64,000 nucleotides of DNA. Source: Populus alba (Eukaryota > Streptophyta > Magnoliopsida > Malpighiales > Salicaceae). The notes under the pieces are model-generated. The model saw only the letters and a program-made list of their open reading frames with translations. It made no database searches and was not told where the DNA came from. This document shows positions 36,688 through 54,284 of the stretch, in pieces; position 1 is the first letter of the stretch; every line of letters starts with the position of its first letter. The stretch lies in assembly GCF_005239225.2 (NCBI RefSeq), contig NC_133284.1, positions 49,570,697 through 49,634,696 of the forward strand, written 5' to 3'. A program made the translations under genes and the position numbers.

Positions 36688-37011
36688 CTACTCGGAGACC
36701 TTCTTCTTCCAGGTTGAGTTGCTGACTTCAAGGCCGTCTCTGCCACATATAAAGCCTCTCAAATCTGTGTTCTTCTTCTCCTTTTCCGTGTAGTACACTT
36801 CCTCTTTCATCTCCTCCGGTTGCTGCTTGGAAATGCGTCTTCTAGCCGACCTACTGCAGCTTGGAAGTCCCCTTCCCGCAAGGACTGCTCCACCGTTCCT
36901 GCTGCTGCTGCTGCAAATTCTTCTTTTCCGATTCTTCGCCGCTGTTTTTGCTGCTGCCTTCTCCATCTTGGTTCTCATCAGGCCATGACAACATCTACTT
37001 ATAAAGGACAT
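36688..37011 (-). CDS. Hypothetical small basic protein
   Basis: A 107-codon ATG-to-stop frame on the minus strand. The product is Arg/Lys/Ser-rich, with a Cys pair near the N-terminus and a charged central segment. No known domain or transmembrane segment is visible. The stretch is less AT-rich than its surroundings, which is why I keep it, but no homologue comes to mind. It lies between the tandem array and the GST pseudogenes. It could be chance. Confidence 0.3.
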   Translation of the reverse strand: MSFISRCCHGLMRTKMEKAAAKTAAKNRKRRICSSSSRNGGAVLAGRGLPSCSRSARRRISKQQPEEMKEEVYYTEKEKKNTDLRGFICGRDGLEVSNSTWKKKVSE

Positions 37012-37239
37012 TCATTTAAAATGCCAAAATAAGTCCGAAAAAGATTTATGAATTTACACAGAAAATCTATTTGCTAAATTTGGATACTTTTTTCATGAAA
37101 ACATTAGACAAACATAACATTCTCTTCATTTTGTGTGTGCACTCAACAGATACTAATAAACTGATAAAATCCCAGCACCCATGCATAGATATCAGACAAG
37201 TGCAAAAAAAAAGTAAAAGAAAACATAAATTATACAAGG

Positions 37240-37465
37240 ATCAGAAAAATCAGCCGAGAGCATGTAATGGGCTCTTTCATATGGATCAGAAGGTAGCGAA
37301 GGAGCCTTGTCCTTTCACACTTCATCAATATATTGAATAATAGGGGATTCAAAAGCATGTTTTTCATTGTGGATGAGAACTGGAATCTTCTTGTAAACTG
37401 GTTCATCCGCAGAAGCAAATCTATGTTGCTTCTGATAGCAGAAAGCGAGGTTTTGTAGCAGATTT
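37240..37465 (-). pseudogene. GST tau exon-1 remnant
   Basis: The minus strand encodes a recognisable middle of tau GST exon 1: PVYKKIPVLIHN, then a degraded ESLI..QYIDEV, followed at once by a stop. The N-terminal catalytic Ser region and exon 2 are missing. It occupies the place in the first tandem unit that the remnant at 39448-39634 holds in the second, so both were probably carried along by one duplication. Confidence 0.75.
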
Positions 37466-37828
37466 GCTATCTTCCTCTGCATATTGTGTGTGGGAAGAAC
37501 TAAGCTGGAGAACGATATTACTAAATATTCATGCAAACATTATATTTTGGATAATGTTTTATGGATTGAAAAGGAATTCAGAACATTATGTTGGCAATAG
37601 TAAGAGCATTCAATTGGGGCTTAGATTATCTTGGGACCTTTTTTAAGTAATCCTAGTCCCAACAAGCGAGTTCAGAATCTTACACAAACAGGTCACAACC
37701 AAGTGCTTGTAAGCAATTATTTTGGAATAAAAGCTATACTAGGCAGAAAAAAACAGAAACCAGAGTACCAGAAACTAGCAAGCATGTATATGGAAGCACA
37801 TATCCTTCCATATATCTACTGATCAAGC

Positions 37829-37830
<2 letters not shown>
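37433..37830. repeat. Flanking block duplicated at 39690-40080
   Basis: This spacer ('agcagatttgctatcttcct', 'ttatattttggat', 'aacaggtcacaac') recurs in the same order at about 39690-40080. It links a GST remnant on its left to the 3' end of a GST gene on its right, showing that a unit of roughly 1.5-2 kb was tandemly duplicated. Confidence 0.75.
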
Positions 37831-38588
<758 letters not shown>

Positions 38589-38646
38589 CTATTTACTAGA
38601 GAGTTAGGAGAAGGGTACTGTACTGTACAAAGTACAAATCTTGAAG

Positions 38647-38761
38647 CTGATTTTCTTTGTTCATCAATATCAAGTCTTCAACTATATTAAAGATGTCAAG
38701 ATTTCGGGAAGATAAATCTGATTTTCTTTGTTCATCAGTATCAAGTCTTCAACTATATTAG
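38647..38761. repeat. Short direct repeats, 71-bp offset
   Basis: A 44-bp block ('ctgattttctttgttcatca' through 'caactatatta') occurs at 38647-38690 and 38718-38761 with one mismatch, separated by 27 bp. A B-box-like 'gggttcgggact' follows near 38785, so a small SINE may lie alongside, but I cannot prove it. Confidence 0.7.
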
Positions 38762-39634
<873 letters not shown>

Positions 39635-40121
39635 TGTTTGAGTAAGAAAGTATCACAAGATCACTAATATTCCCTTCTTCCATTCTAAAATCTTCTAATA
39701 GCAGAAAGCGGGATTTTATAGCAGATTTGCTATCTTCCTCTGCAGAGTGTATGTGGTCGTGATAAATTATGGAATAAGATGCTAAACTAGAGGGTAAATG
39801 ATGATATTAATAAATATACATGCAAAGGTTATATTTTGGATAGTGTTTTACAGTATGAAAAGAAATTTCGAACATTATGTAGGTAAAACTAAAAGCATTT
39901 GAATGGTTTTTATTGAAGCTTGAAATATTCTTAAACGAGAACGTAAAAAATTGAGTTCAGATTCTAACACAAACAGGTCACAACTACGTGTCCACAATAT
40001 TATTTCCAGATAGAAGCTTGTAGGCTTACACTAAGCAGAAAAACAGAAACCAAACAAGCCCTAACTTCTATTCAAGCCCTAAAACCATAGACTTCTTGCC
40101 TGTGGATGCACATCCTTCCAT

Positions 40122-41939
<1,818 letters not shown>

Positions 41940-43905
41940 TGAGGTTTTTAAGAAAAATTATTTTTTTTATTAGTTATTTTTATTTTTCTATTTAGCTTTA
42001 AAAATTAAAAATTTTACTTAATAATTTTACTTTTCCTTGTTTGTTTAGAATTTTTATTATTTTTTCTTTCTTTTTAGTTTTTGTGGTTTATGTATGTTGA
42101 TTTTTGAATTTATTTAAAAAATTATAAACTATTTAGAGAGGTATATTAGTTGGTATGGTAAATTATTAAGAAATAAAAATTCAAATTATAATTTTTGGTG
42201 TAGTGATACTATTCAAAAGAATTTTCCATTGATTGTGCTTGTTATCTTTTTTATGTTGTTTTCGTATGCTTTTGTAGGGGTGATTATTTTCGATTCGGTT
42301 TGGTTTTTATCAAAAAAAGTAACCAAATTGTTTTTTTTTCCAAAAAATAAAACTGAAATCGGTTCGAACTCACTGGTTTCGGTTCAGTTATTTTAGAACA
42401 AAAATCAATTTTTTTTTTTCAGTTTGGCTCGATCTTTTTGGTTTGGCTAGATTTTTTTCCATTTGGCTTAGTTTTTTTCAGTTTTTTTTTTTTAGTTTGG
42501 TTCGATGTTTTCAGTTTTAGGTTTATAAAACTGAAACCAAACCGAACCGGTTGATTTTTTAAAAATTTTAATTGGTTTAATCGATTTTTTTTCACGGTTT
42601 GGTTTTTTTTTTGTTATGTTTTACCGGTTTTCTCGGTTTTTCAGTTTTTTTACTCACCCCTATGCTTTTGTTAGTATTAGAGCCCAACAATTTGTGATGG
42701 TTGGTTGTTGTTTACTATTGAATAACCATGATTAGAAGATATCACAAAATAGGATGTGCTTGTATGGAAGAAAAAGAGGAGGTTCACCCTTGAAAAAAAA
42801 ACATTAAAGAATTAGTGATAGAAGATATATAAAAATAAATTATAGAATAAACTCGTCAACTAGCAGTGATAAAATTATATAGGCAAGTTGAAGATTATCT
42901 TGTTGATTGGCAAAGATGAAAAAAAAAAGTCTGAAAGATTACGAGAAGAGTAACTATTAATTCGTAGTTAAATTCGAGAATCTATTTTCAAATGCATGAG
43001 TAGAAGAGATAACTTCTTGATTAGAATAAGTATCATAATGATTTTAATAATTCTGTTTATGATGAGATAGATGTGGATTGATAAACTCTACCAATTTATG
43101 ATATTTATTTTAATAATAATTAGTTGATAATGATAGCATTAACAATGAAAATAATGATTTCATTGATAGTGTTCTCATTTATAATAAGTTAAGTGTTCTA
43201 AGTGATAAGTTAAAAGTTGAGTGCATATAAATCATTAAAGGTACTTAATAAAATAAAATTATTAATTAAAGTTATGTTAATAAGCTTGATTACATGTTTA
43301 CTATTATCATAAAAGTAATTTTGTTCAATGATTATATGGATATAACACATGTTGATAAAGGAAGTTTGAGACTTGCAATTAATTACTCTATATTGTTAAT
43401 TGATTTTTTATGTAGAATTTAACATGAAGAAACTAGATTTGATATCTAAAATTATTATATAATCGAAGTGAAGATGGAAAATGAATTAAAGAATATTGAT
43501 TGAACATTTACAAGATTGAGGAAAAAAATAATTTAAATTCAAGGGTTGAATTTGATTTTAACATAGAAAAACTAATGCATAAGGTTTCTAAAGAAAATTA
43601 TTCTTTTTTAGTTATTTTTATTTAATTATAATTATTTTATAAAATTAAATATTATGTTTAATAATTCTATTTTTTCTAGTTTGTTTAAGATTTTTATTGC
43701 TTTTTTTTCTTTTGAATGTTTTAGTTTGTTTAGGTTGATTTTTCAAATTTATTTAAGGAATTATAGACCTCTTGGAAGGGCATGTTATTCGATATGGTAA
43801 ATTAATAAGAAATAAAATTTTAAATTAAAAATTATTCTATTTCATAGTATTATATTATTTGTGTTTGTTATCTTTCTTATATATTATTTTTGCCTATAAG
43901 TCATT
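41940..43905 (+). mobile_element. Short non-coding LTR element, with MITE in its LTR
   Basis: Diverged long terminal repeats start at 41940 ('tgaggtttttaagaaaa') and at about 43580 ('taaggtttctaaagaaa'). Both run through 'tattttttctttctttttagtt'-like and 'atggtaaatta.taagaaataaa' blocks to about 42672 and 43905. A decayed primer-binding site, tagtattagagcc (compare TGGTATCAGAGCC), is at 42672-42684. Only about 0.9 kb lies between the LTRs and no gag or pol is visible. Without the inserted MITE the element is about 1.57 kb. Related fragments are at 55530-55830 (inverted) and 62870-64000. The right end is approximate. Confidence 0.7.
42275..42662. mobile_element. hAT-like MITE, 388 bp
   Basis: The terminal inverted repeats are TAGGGGTGA and TCACCCCTA, with one base of slippage at the right end. 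An exact 8-bp target duplication tgcttttg flanks it at 42267-42274 and 42663-42670. The interior is full of GGTTTGG/CGGTTT motifs on one side and their complements on the other, typical of plant hAT MITEs. It interrupts the left LTR of the element at 41940-43905 just before that LTR ends. Confidence 0.85.
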
Positions 43906-44149
43906 TGCTAATGGCTCAACTAATGATTGAACTAATAAGAGTTGGATGGAAGGATATAATAATGCTTAACAAAATCACAAGTTAAATAGGCAAAACCTAT
44001 AATTTTTTTTTTGTACAAAGACAAAAACATAAAACAGGTAAGAGTATAGTGACAAACCTTGTCATTTACCCACAAAAACTAATGCACGGGCCTCCATCAA
44101 TCTTGATGGAATGGCTTCTGGGTTGCCATTGATGAATTTCTTTTACTTC

Positions 44150-44245
44150 GAGCTGTATATGGTTGTCGCCTTTAAGATGTGGTTAGGTTAGGTGCTGTAT
44201 ATAAATTTTTGTGCCTACTGAATTTATGGACCTGGTCCTTTCAGT
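44150..44245 (+). repeat. Short promoter-like repeat unit, copy 2
   Basis: Counterpart of 34545-34640, with TATA-like 'tgtatataaat' and 'tgtgcctactgaattta'. The flanking sequences differ. Confidence 0.5.
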
Positions 44246-44356
44246 GAATAAAAAATTTCTCATCATGGCACAAAAAAGAGAAAACTTAAATAACATAAAT
44301 AATAATAATAATAATTTTAGAGTCTTAAGTATTAAGTTTAATAATTTAAAACAAAT

Positions 44357-44555
44357 TATTAAAAAACCATCTTAACCTAATAATTTAAATTATTAGATGA
44401 GATTTCAAGATATAATTTATATTATTCTGTAATACACTTTCTGAAGTGAAAACCTTTTAATTTAAACTTAAAACTTGTACAAACTCATATTATTTTATAC
44501 TTAATTTTTATCAAATACATAAAAATAATAAAATTTAAACTCATGACTATTTGAG
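44357..44555 (-). mobile_element. Decayed TRIM copy, truncated
   Basis: It aligns without large gaps to the intact TRIM at 29336. Its terminal repeat is again exactly 78 bp (44357-44434), followed by about 120 bp of interior ending near 44555; the second repeat is lost. Nearly all differences are C-to-T or G-to-A, as expected from decay of methylated cytosines. Confidence 0.8.
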
Positions 44556-44709
44556 ATATCCCAAGCCAGGCACAACAAAGTACTCTCAGAATACAAACAT
44601 ATTACAGGCGCAACCAAGTGCTAGCCTTGTTTGAGACATAAATCACACAAAACAAAACATAAGTATAACATAACACAGGAAATAACACCTCCTTGTCTAT
44701 GGATGCACA

Positions 44710-46104
<1,395 letters not shown>

Positions 46105-46234
46105 CTATGATCTGTCAGTATGGAAATGCAAGCATTTGTAGTAAGAAAGGGTGCGGTGGGTGAATATGTCCAGTTTTCTAGAGTTGACTTTTTGACCGCG
46201 CGACGATGATTTGTTCATATATCATGACATCAAA

Positions 46235-46242
46235 TTACGTAA
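46235..46242 (-). promoter_or_regulatory. as-1/ocs-like element of GST-C
   Basis: TTACGTAA, followed downstream on the minus strand by TGTCAT, sits inside an 80-bp block conserved with the promoters of the copies at 51.3 and 60.6 kb. TGA-type bZIP factors bind such sites in many tau GST promoters. A TATA-like 'gatatatg' follows on the minus strand. Confidence 0.5.
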
Positions 46243-46508
46243 TCAAGGACCTCAAGCTCTCATTTGCCTTTTTCCTCGTTGTTTCGCTTCCTTCTCCTTC
46301 CATGATCTATATGTTAAAATAATTCAATTAACAAAAGTAAATACAAACACAAAAAAGAAAGAGGCTAGAATTTTTTTTTGTTTATTCGTAAAAAGTTCAT
46401 TATTTACCCTAAATACAAAGAACTTATATATAGGTTAAGCTTAAAATACTATTCTATTCTTAATAAATAAAATAAGATAAATGTATTATTTAACATTTTC
46501 CTTCAAAC

Positions 46509-48000
46509 TCATAATGCGGTAGCTACAAACATCGAGAGTTTGCCAACTAGAAAATAAAAACGAGAAATGAAATGCAACTTGCTAAATAAATTTGCAATCT
46601 GCAAGGAAAAAAAAACAAAAGGCAAAGTAATGATGTCATACTTGAGATAATGACGAGTAAGATGACAATCAATCTCAATGTGCTTAGTTCGTTCATGAAA
46701 AACCGAGTTGTGAGGAATCTTAATAGAACTTTGGTTGTCACAATACATAGGAGTAGGATGAGATAGTGAAACTCCCATATCCGCAAGCAACTAATGTAAC
46801 CAAATAATATCCTTAGTAGTAGATGTCATAGCACGATATTCTACTTTGGTTGAGAATTGAGAAACAATAGATTGTTTCTTGCTCTTCTAAGAAATAAGAG
46901 AATTACCTAAAAAGTTATAAAAATTAGTAATTGATTTGCGATATGTAGGATCACTGTCATGATCAGTATCAGAGTATGCATGCAGCTTCAAGGAAGAGGT
47001 GGATGAGAGTAAAAGACTCTCAAAGATTGTACCCCGAAGATATCGCAACATACGAAGAACAACTGCCTAGTAAACAGTAGTAGGAGAAGTGATAAATTGA
47101 CTAACAACAAGAACATCATATGTAATATTCAGACGAGTAATGATGAGGTATACCAAGCTCCCAACAATAGCATGATATAAAGTAGGACTTGTCAAAGGTA
47201 AACCATTAGAAGAAGAATACCTTGCGTTAACTTCACTTGGAGTGTTTATAGTCTTATTATCAGTAAGTCAAGCTCGCTCAAGAATATCTACAACATATTT
47301 TGACTGAGAAAGAAGATAACCTCTAGGTGAGTAAGCTACTTTAATACCTAGAAAATATCAAAGCGAACCCAAATCCTTCATTTCAAACTGTCTAGCCAAC
47401 CTTATCTTCAAAACTGAGATACCATCAATGTCATCAACATATAAGGACAAAATGATAAGACTAGCATCAGTGCACTTAATAAAAAGAGCAGAGTCATGAC
47501 TACTAGAAACAAATCTAAGAGATGAGATCACAACAGAAAATTTTTCAAACTAAGCACGAGGTGCTTGTTTGAGACCATATAACACTTTTTTGAGCTTACA
47601 TACATACCTGGAGTTATGTGAAACACTAGGAGGAGGTGCCATATAAACTTCTTGAAGATCTCCATTTAAGAAGGCATTTTTAACATCAAGTTGTGAGATA
47701 TGCCATTGACAAACCAAAGTTACAACAATAAGAGTACAAATAGTAGCCATTTTTGCAACAGGAACAAATGTCTCTTCATATTCTATACCATACTATTGAG
47801 AGTATCCTTTTGCAACCAACCTAGTTTTGTATCGCAATAGACCCATTATAATTAGTATTGATCTTGTACACCCAACGACAACCAACAACACTCTTACTAG
47901 GAGGTAGATGAACCAAATTCCAAGTATCTATTTTACACAAAGAAAAAAGTTCTTCATCCATAGTTTGTTGCCAAAGAGGATCAATAATTGCCTCTTTATA
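46509..48000 (-). pseudogene. Copia 2 RT/RNase H remnant
   Basis: RNase H is at about 46509-46880 (motif MYCDNQSSI, then HERTKHIEIDCH). RT segments include [18 protein letters not shown] and [10 protein letters not shown] at 47550-47750. Between them the frame is broken many times. Confidence 0.85.
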
Positions 48001-48267
48001 GGAAGAGGGCTCAGAGAGGCAATGAATAGAAGTTAAAAAGGAAGTAAAATATGAAGAATAACAAGAATAAGCAAAATTTGGTAGTTTTGTGGACTTATAA
48101 ATACGTGTGGATTGACATAGAGGTAGATCTACAATCTTAGAAGAAGCTTATGGGGCTGTAGATGAGAATGGAGCTTTAAGTGTGCCAAAGAGCAAAGTCT
48201 CAGTACCTGTAGAATGATGAGTACAAATTGGTAGAACATGGGAAAGGGTATCCGAGGTACTAGGAAC

Positions 48268-49150
48268 TTAAGATGATAAACTATCAGAATCCTCAGAAAA
48301 TGGATCTATATGAATAATATCAGGTCCAGTAGTAGATGGAATAAAAAAAAAAGGTATGTGCTCGAGAAAGACAACATGACGAGATACATTCAGTTTTTGA
48401 GTTATTCGATCAAAACAACGATACTCCTTTTTACATTCACCATAACCTAGAATTACATAAATATTAGAATAAGAGGACAACTTACTGCATTCTACATGGG
48501 GATGAAGAACGAAACAAGTACAACCAAACATTCTAAAGGAGGAATAATCAGGAATATACCCATATAATTTTTCAAAAAGAGAAAAACCTGAATTATGAGA
48601 AGATGAGATTGTATTAATCAAGCTTAAGGTAGTAAGGACAACTTCTCCCCAAAACTCATTAGGAACAGAAGTAGACAACAAGAGAGAATGAGTAGTTTCA
48701 ACAATGTGCCTATGTTTTCTTTGGCTGTATATATCTCATAGAATTCAGAACGTTATTTCATTAAATAAACCCAATAATAACGAGTATGATCATCAATAAG
48801 TAAATCAAATCAAGAAGAAACATAAATACTTCAATTAAAAGGTAAAGCAAAAAATTTTACCATTTTACATCTATTATAATCAGAAATATCACAAGTGTTT
48901 AAATTTCTTAAAGCTCCTATGGATGCCAAAAAATCTTAAATGAGAAGACGAAACATGACCTAGACGAGAATGTCATAAATAAAAACTAAAATATTAAGAA
49001 CTTAAACGAAAAGAAGACAAATTAATAGTAGTAGCAGTAGTAGTGGTGACAACTAGCACTTTTAATTCATCTAAAATATATAGTCCATTCTCCCTATGGC
49101 CTGTCCCAATCAGCTTCTTAGACTATAAATCCTGTACATAACAAAAAGAA
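48268..49150 (-). pseudogene. Copia 2 integrase remnant
   Basis: A 137-codon open stretch at 48268-48681 carries the integrase C-terminal part (PNEFWGE and FGCTCFVLHP motifs). The core and the N-terminal HHCC region continue to about 49150 in broken frames. Confidence 0.8.
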
Positions 49151-49639
49151 CCAGAAAACATGACTAAATAATCACCAGAATCACATAATTGACCAATAGA
49201 AGCATGATTCAATTTGAGTTTCAGAATAAGATAAACATTAGGGAGAGAAAATAAGGTGTGACAACAGAACGAACACCTGCTAAGGGCATATAAGTGCTAT
49301 TAGCAATCATAACAGGAATGAAGGGCGAAAGGGACACTGAGGTAAAGGATGAAGAATCTGGAAACATATGATGTGAAGCACTAGAATTTAGAATGTGAAA
49401 TATCTGAGGAACTATGCAACTGACCTATAGAAGGAGAAACAAACATTGCTTGTGGCTATAAGGAGAGAAACTTCTGAAATTATGCACCAAGAGTACTAGG
49501 ATCGATGATAGAGCTTGATGAAGCTACTATTACAGTATTGTGGTGTGGTGATTTATATCCCTGAGGTGGTTTATAAGCATTAGACTGTTACTGGCTACCA
49601 GGCTTTTAAGATTAATTTTGTTGTCTTAATTTGGGACAC

Positions 49640-50640
49640 TAAGCTTTCCAATGACCTTTTTACTTATAAAAACTGCACTCGTTGAAGCCAACCCTTTTGT
49701 AAGGCTTATTCTGATGATTTGAGAATGACTTTGTAGGCATTGCTAGTATAGAAGGATTCAAAACAATAATAATTCCCTTTTTATAATAAGATTGAAGACA
49801 TATTTGTTCAGCCAATAACTCACTAACAACAGAGTCAACAGAAGACAGTGGAGAATGATGCAAAATTAAACCTTTAAGTCCTTCAAATCACTGCAAAGTG
49901 CTGTTAAAAACTGTACCAATCGTTATTGCTCTCTACACTCAATATAGGCACCACATGCCTTTAGTTCTGTCGATTTTGTAAGAGCGAATTGATCCCAAAG
50001 ATCTATCATAGCAGAATAAAACTTATGAATACTCATATTCTTCTAATGAAGAGCTCGTATGTCATTCTCTAATTGATACTGTTTTGCAAAATTTGATTGT
50101 GTGAATAACCGTTGTAGATGATCCTAAACCTCCTTTGCTGTCTCATACTTCACCAATTACGTACCTATAGAATGCTCAACAAAATTGTTAATCCACCTAA
50201 TAATCTTTGCATTGTTTACTTTCCATGTATCTATTGAAGCAACATCCCCTTCTTCAGTATTCTTAGGTACCACATAGGTTCCACTAACATATCCCTATAT
50301 CTTTTTACCCTTAAGAAAATTTTTCATTACATAACTCCAATACGAATAGTTCTTCCTATCCAACTTCAAGTATTAATGTAATTTCACTATAGATTTGCTC
50401 ACAATAGATGTGACATTTATATTGGAAATGTCTTTGATGATTTCTCAAAAGAGACACTCATGAAATTGATTAGGTAAGCTGAGGTAGAGCCCTCAAATAC
50501 TTCAACATCTATAACAACAATAGATACAACTTTTATGACCCCTCCAACACCTATCGCAACAACTCCATTGAATGTTGACTTGCCTTAGATTACCTCAAAT
50601 TCTTCCTCCCAGCATCACGTCAGGTTAAATGATTTAAGAA
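49640..50640 (-). pseudogene. Copia 2 gag remnant
   Basis: A degraded CCHC knuckle lies at about 49640-49680, and a UBN2/gag-like region follows to about 50300 (motifs WKVNNAKIIRWI and IHKFYSAMIDLWDQF), with several stops. Confidence 0.7.
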
Positions 50641-50679
50641 ATCTTTCCCCTTGAATAAGAAGGGCTTTGATGTAAACTG

Positions 50680-50845
50680 AAAAATAGTTTAACTAGTCAA
50701 GTCTTGGGTTTGCTCTCCAATAATTACAAGTTCAAGTCCTCCTAGGATCACTGGAGGCTTACATAATCGTTAATTTTAGGACCCGTGGGATTAATCGAGG
50801 TATGCGCAAGCTGATCCGACTCCCACATTAATTTTTTTTTAAAAA
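50680..50845 (+). mobile_element. tRNA-derived SINE-like element
   Basis: The head contains a B-box-like 'agttcaagtcc', the body a 'cccgtgggattaatcgagg' block, and the tail a T-run at 50832-50840. This order matches a SINE family I associate with Salicaceae (SaliS-like). A-box and target duplication could not be confirmed. It abuts the primer-binding site of copia 2. Confidence 0.55.
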
Positions 50846-51138
50846 AGGGCTTTTATCTTATCCAAACTAGTCCAACAACCAGATACCAAATTAACCCATC
50901 TGACCAATTTAGAACTAATAACTATAAACATAAGTACATTCAAGTTTTCTATTAACCTCAAACCAAATAATTAAATACCATCTTCTCGATCCTGATATCG
51001 TGCTGCATCATGCGTGCACGTGCCACGAAGCTCAACACCATAATTTTAGTACAAAGACCTGGAATACTGTATATATTATAGAAGGAGAAGGGAACAAAAC
51101 GACAAGGAAAGAGGCTTGTGAGAGCATGAGGTCCTTGA

Positions 51139-51146
51139 TGACGTAA
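51139..51146 (+). promoter_or_regulatory. as-1-like element of GST-D
   Basis: TGACGTAA, followed 9 bp later by TGTCAT, lies 168 bp upstream of the GST-D start in a block conserved with the other MAGDQ-type copies. Confidence 0.5.
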
Positions 51147-51232
51147 TTTGCTAGAATGTCATGAAATAAATTAGACGACTGGGAAACCCACCACACTAAC
51201 TCCCTTCAGCCTTTTCTTACAACAAATACTAG

Positions 51233-53027
<1,795 letters not shown>

Positions 53028-53231
53028 TGTTCATCCATAGGCAAGGAGGTGCTATTTTGTGTTAATAAGTTGTACTTATGATGTGTTTGATTTATGTTTC
53101 AAATAAGGCGGGCACTTAGTTGTGCCTGTAATATGTTTATTTTCTGAGGTACTTTATTGTGCCTGACATAGTATGTGGTTTTTCTCTTTGTAATGTTTCC
53201 CCCTTCAAGTATAAAAAGGCTGGCACCTCTT

Positions 53232-53661
53232 TGTTCAACACGTCTATACCATGCAGTCAATAAGACAACTCTATAGTGGATTTTCTATGGAACTGGGCTC
53301 GAGAAACTGGTGTAAAAATTTGATTACAATCTACTAGTCAAATATTTTGTTTTTGACTCTTTTAATCAGTATTCTAGTTTAGTATATCAAACCTTCTCTT
53401 GAACCTAAATTTATCTTTATCTTATTGATTCATAAATTCATTTGTTAAGCCATTAGGAACTCCTTATGGCATATTGCTATCCAAATACTCAACAACTTCA
53501 ATTTCCTCGAGCCTGGATACATCAATCTCCGAATACTTTATATAGAAGGAGAAGGAAACAAAAGGGTGAGGAAAAAGGCAAATGAGAGCGTGGGTTCCTG
53601 GATTACGTTATCTGCTAGAATGTTCAACACGTCTATGCCATGCAGTCAATAAGACAACTCT
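53232..53661 (+). repeat. 41-bp direct repeats flanking a GST promoter block
   Basis: 'tgttcaacacgtctat' and the next 25 bp occur at 53232-53272 and 53621-53661, offset by 389 bp. Between them lies the conserved promoter block of the downstream pseudogene (TTACGTTA at 53603-53610). The duplicated segment at 62382 has a single copy and no promoter block. Confidence 0.85.
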
Positions 53662-53783
53662 GCAAAACCGGCCATCCTAACTCACATCAGCCCTCGCATT
53701 TCCACGATGACAAACCACAGCCTTAGTCCAAGAAAACAAAGAAGCGTTACTTTACTTCAAGAATCTTCTTTTTTACTTCAAGA

Positions 53784-54284
53784 ATGGCTGGTGATCAAGT
53801 AACCCTGTTGAATTTCTGGGCAAGTTCATTTGGTATGAGAGTGAGAATAGCATTGGCTGAAAAGGCTGTAAAGTTTGAGTACAGCGCACAAGATTTGAGG
53901 AACAAAACTGCTTTACTTCTTCAAATGAATCCTGTTCACTCGAAAATCCCAGTTCTTGTCCATAATGGGAAACCTGTTTGTGAGTCACTTATCATTGTTC
54001 AGTATATTGATGAGGCGTGGAAGAACAAGGCTCCTTTGTTGCCTTCTGATCCTTACCAGGGAGCTCAGTCCAGGTTCAATATAGAGGCTGATTGTCCGAA
54101 GCTGATTGCTGACTGCAAGAGGTGCTTGGAGAAAGAGAGTGTATCCAAGTGTCTTGAAGATCCACAGAAAGTCTCTGATTTCGTTGTGATGATGAGAAAG
54201 AAGCTTGGGCTTGAGTACTGTGCATCCAAAGGCAAGGAGGTGCTATTTCCTGTTGAGAAGTTGTTGTACTTGTGTACTGTGTGA
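53784..54284 (+). pseudogene. GST tau gene with exon 1 fused to exon 2 (GST-E)
   Basis: One open frame of 166 codons. Exon 1 is normal to SRF98, then joins directly to [11 protein letters not shown] of exon 2, removing 76 codons and the whole intron. The bases TTC are common to both deletion ends. The lost part includes the linker and half of the helical domain with its GELGDKPYF core, so a stable enzyme is unlikely. The usual TAG after GLE is TAC here, which adds 22 residues to the next stop. Residue 15 is Ser instead of Pro. The frame is otherwise open, so a short protein could be made. I call it a pseudogene because the fold is broken. Confidence 0.85.

Larger units (their letters stand above)
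46312..50676 (-). mobile_element. Ty1/copia retrotransposon 2, 5' LTR missing
   Basis: A 184-bp 3' LTR (46312-46495, ends TG..CA) is followed by RNase H, RT, integrase, zinc knuckle and gag in reverse order on the + strand, so the element reads on the minus strand. A degenerate primer-binding site (minus TTTACATCAAAGCCC, + 50662-50676) marks the start of the internal region. The expected 5' LTR beyond it is absent and a SINE-like sequence begins within about 10 bp. Stops and frameshifts occur throughout. Confidence 0.85.

Noticed and set aside
51070..51078. 'tatatatta' as the TATA box of GST-D
   Set aside because: It lies upstream of the as-1-like element, whereas such elements normally precede the TATA box. 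A TATA-like site downstream is more likely.
53784..54284. GST-E as a processed (retrotransposed) copy because it lacks the intron
   Set aside because: The junction removes 76 codons of coding sequence along with the intron and shares TTC at both ends. It also keeps its promoter and flanks, which fits a genomic deletion.
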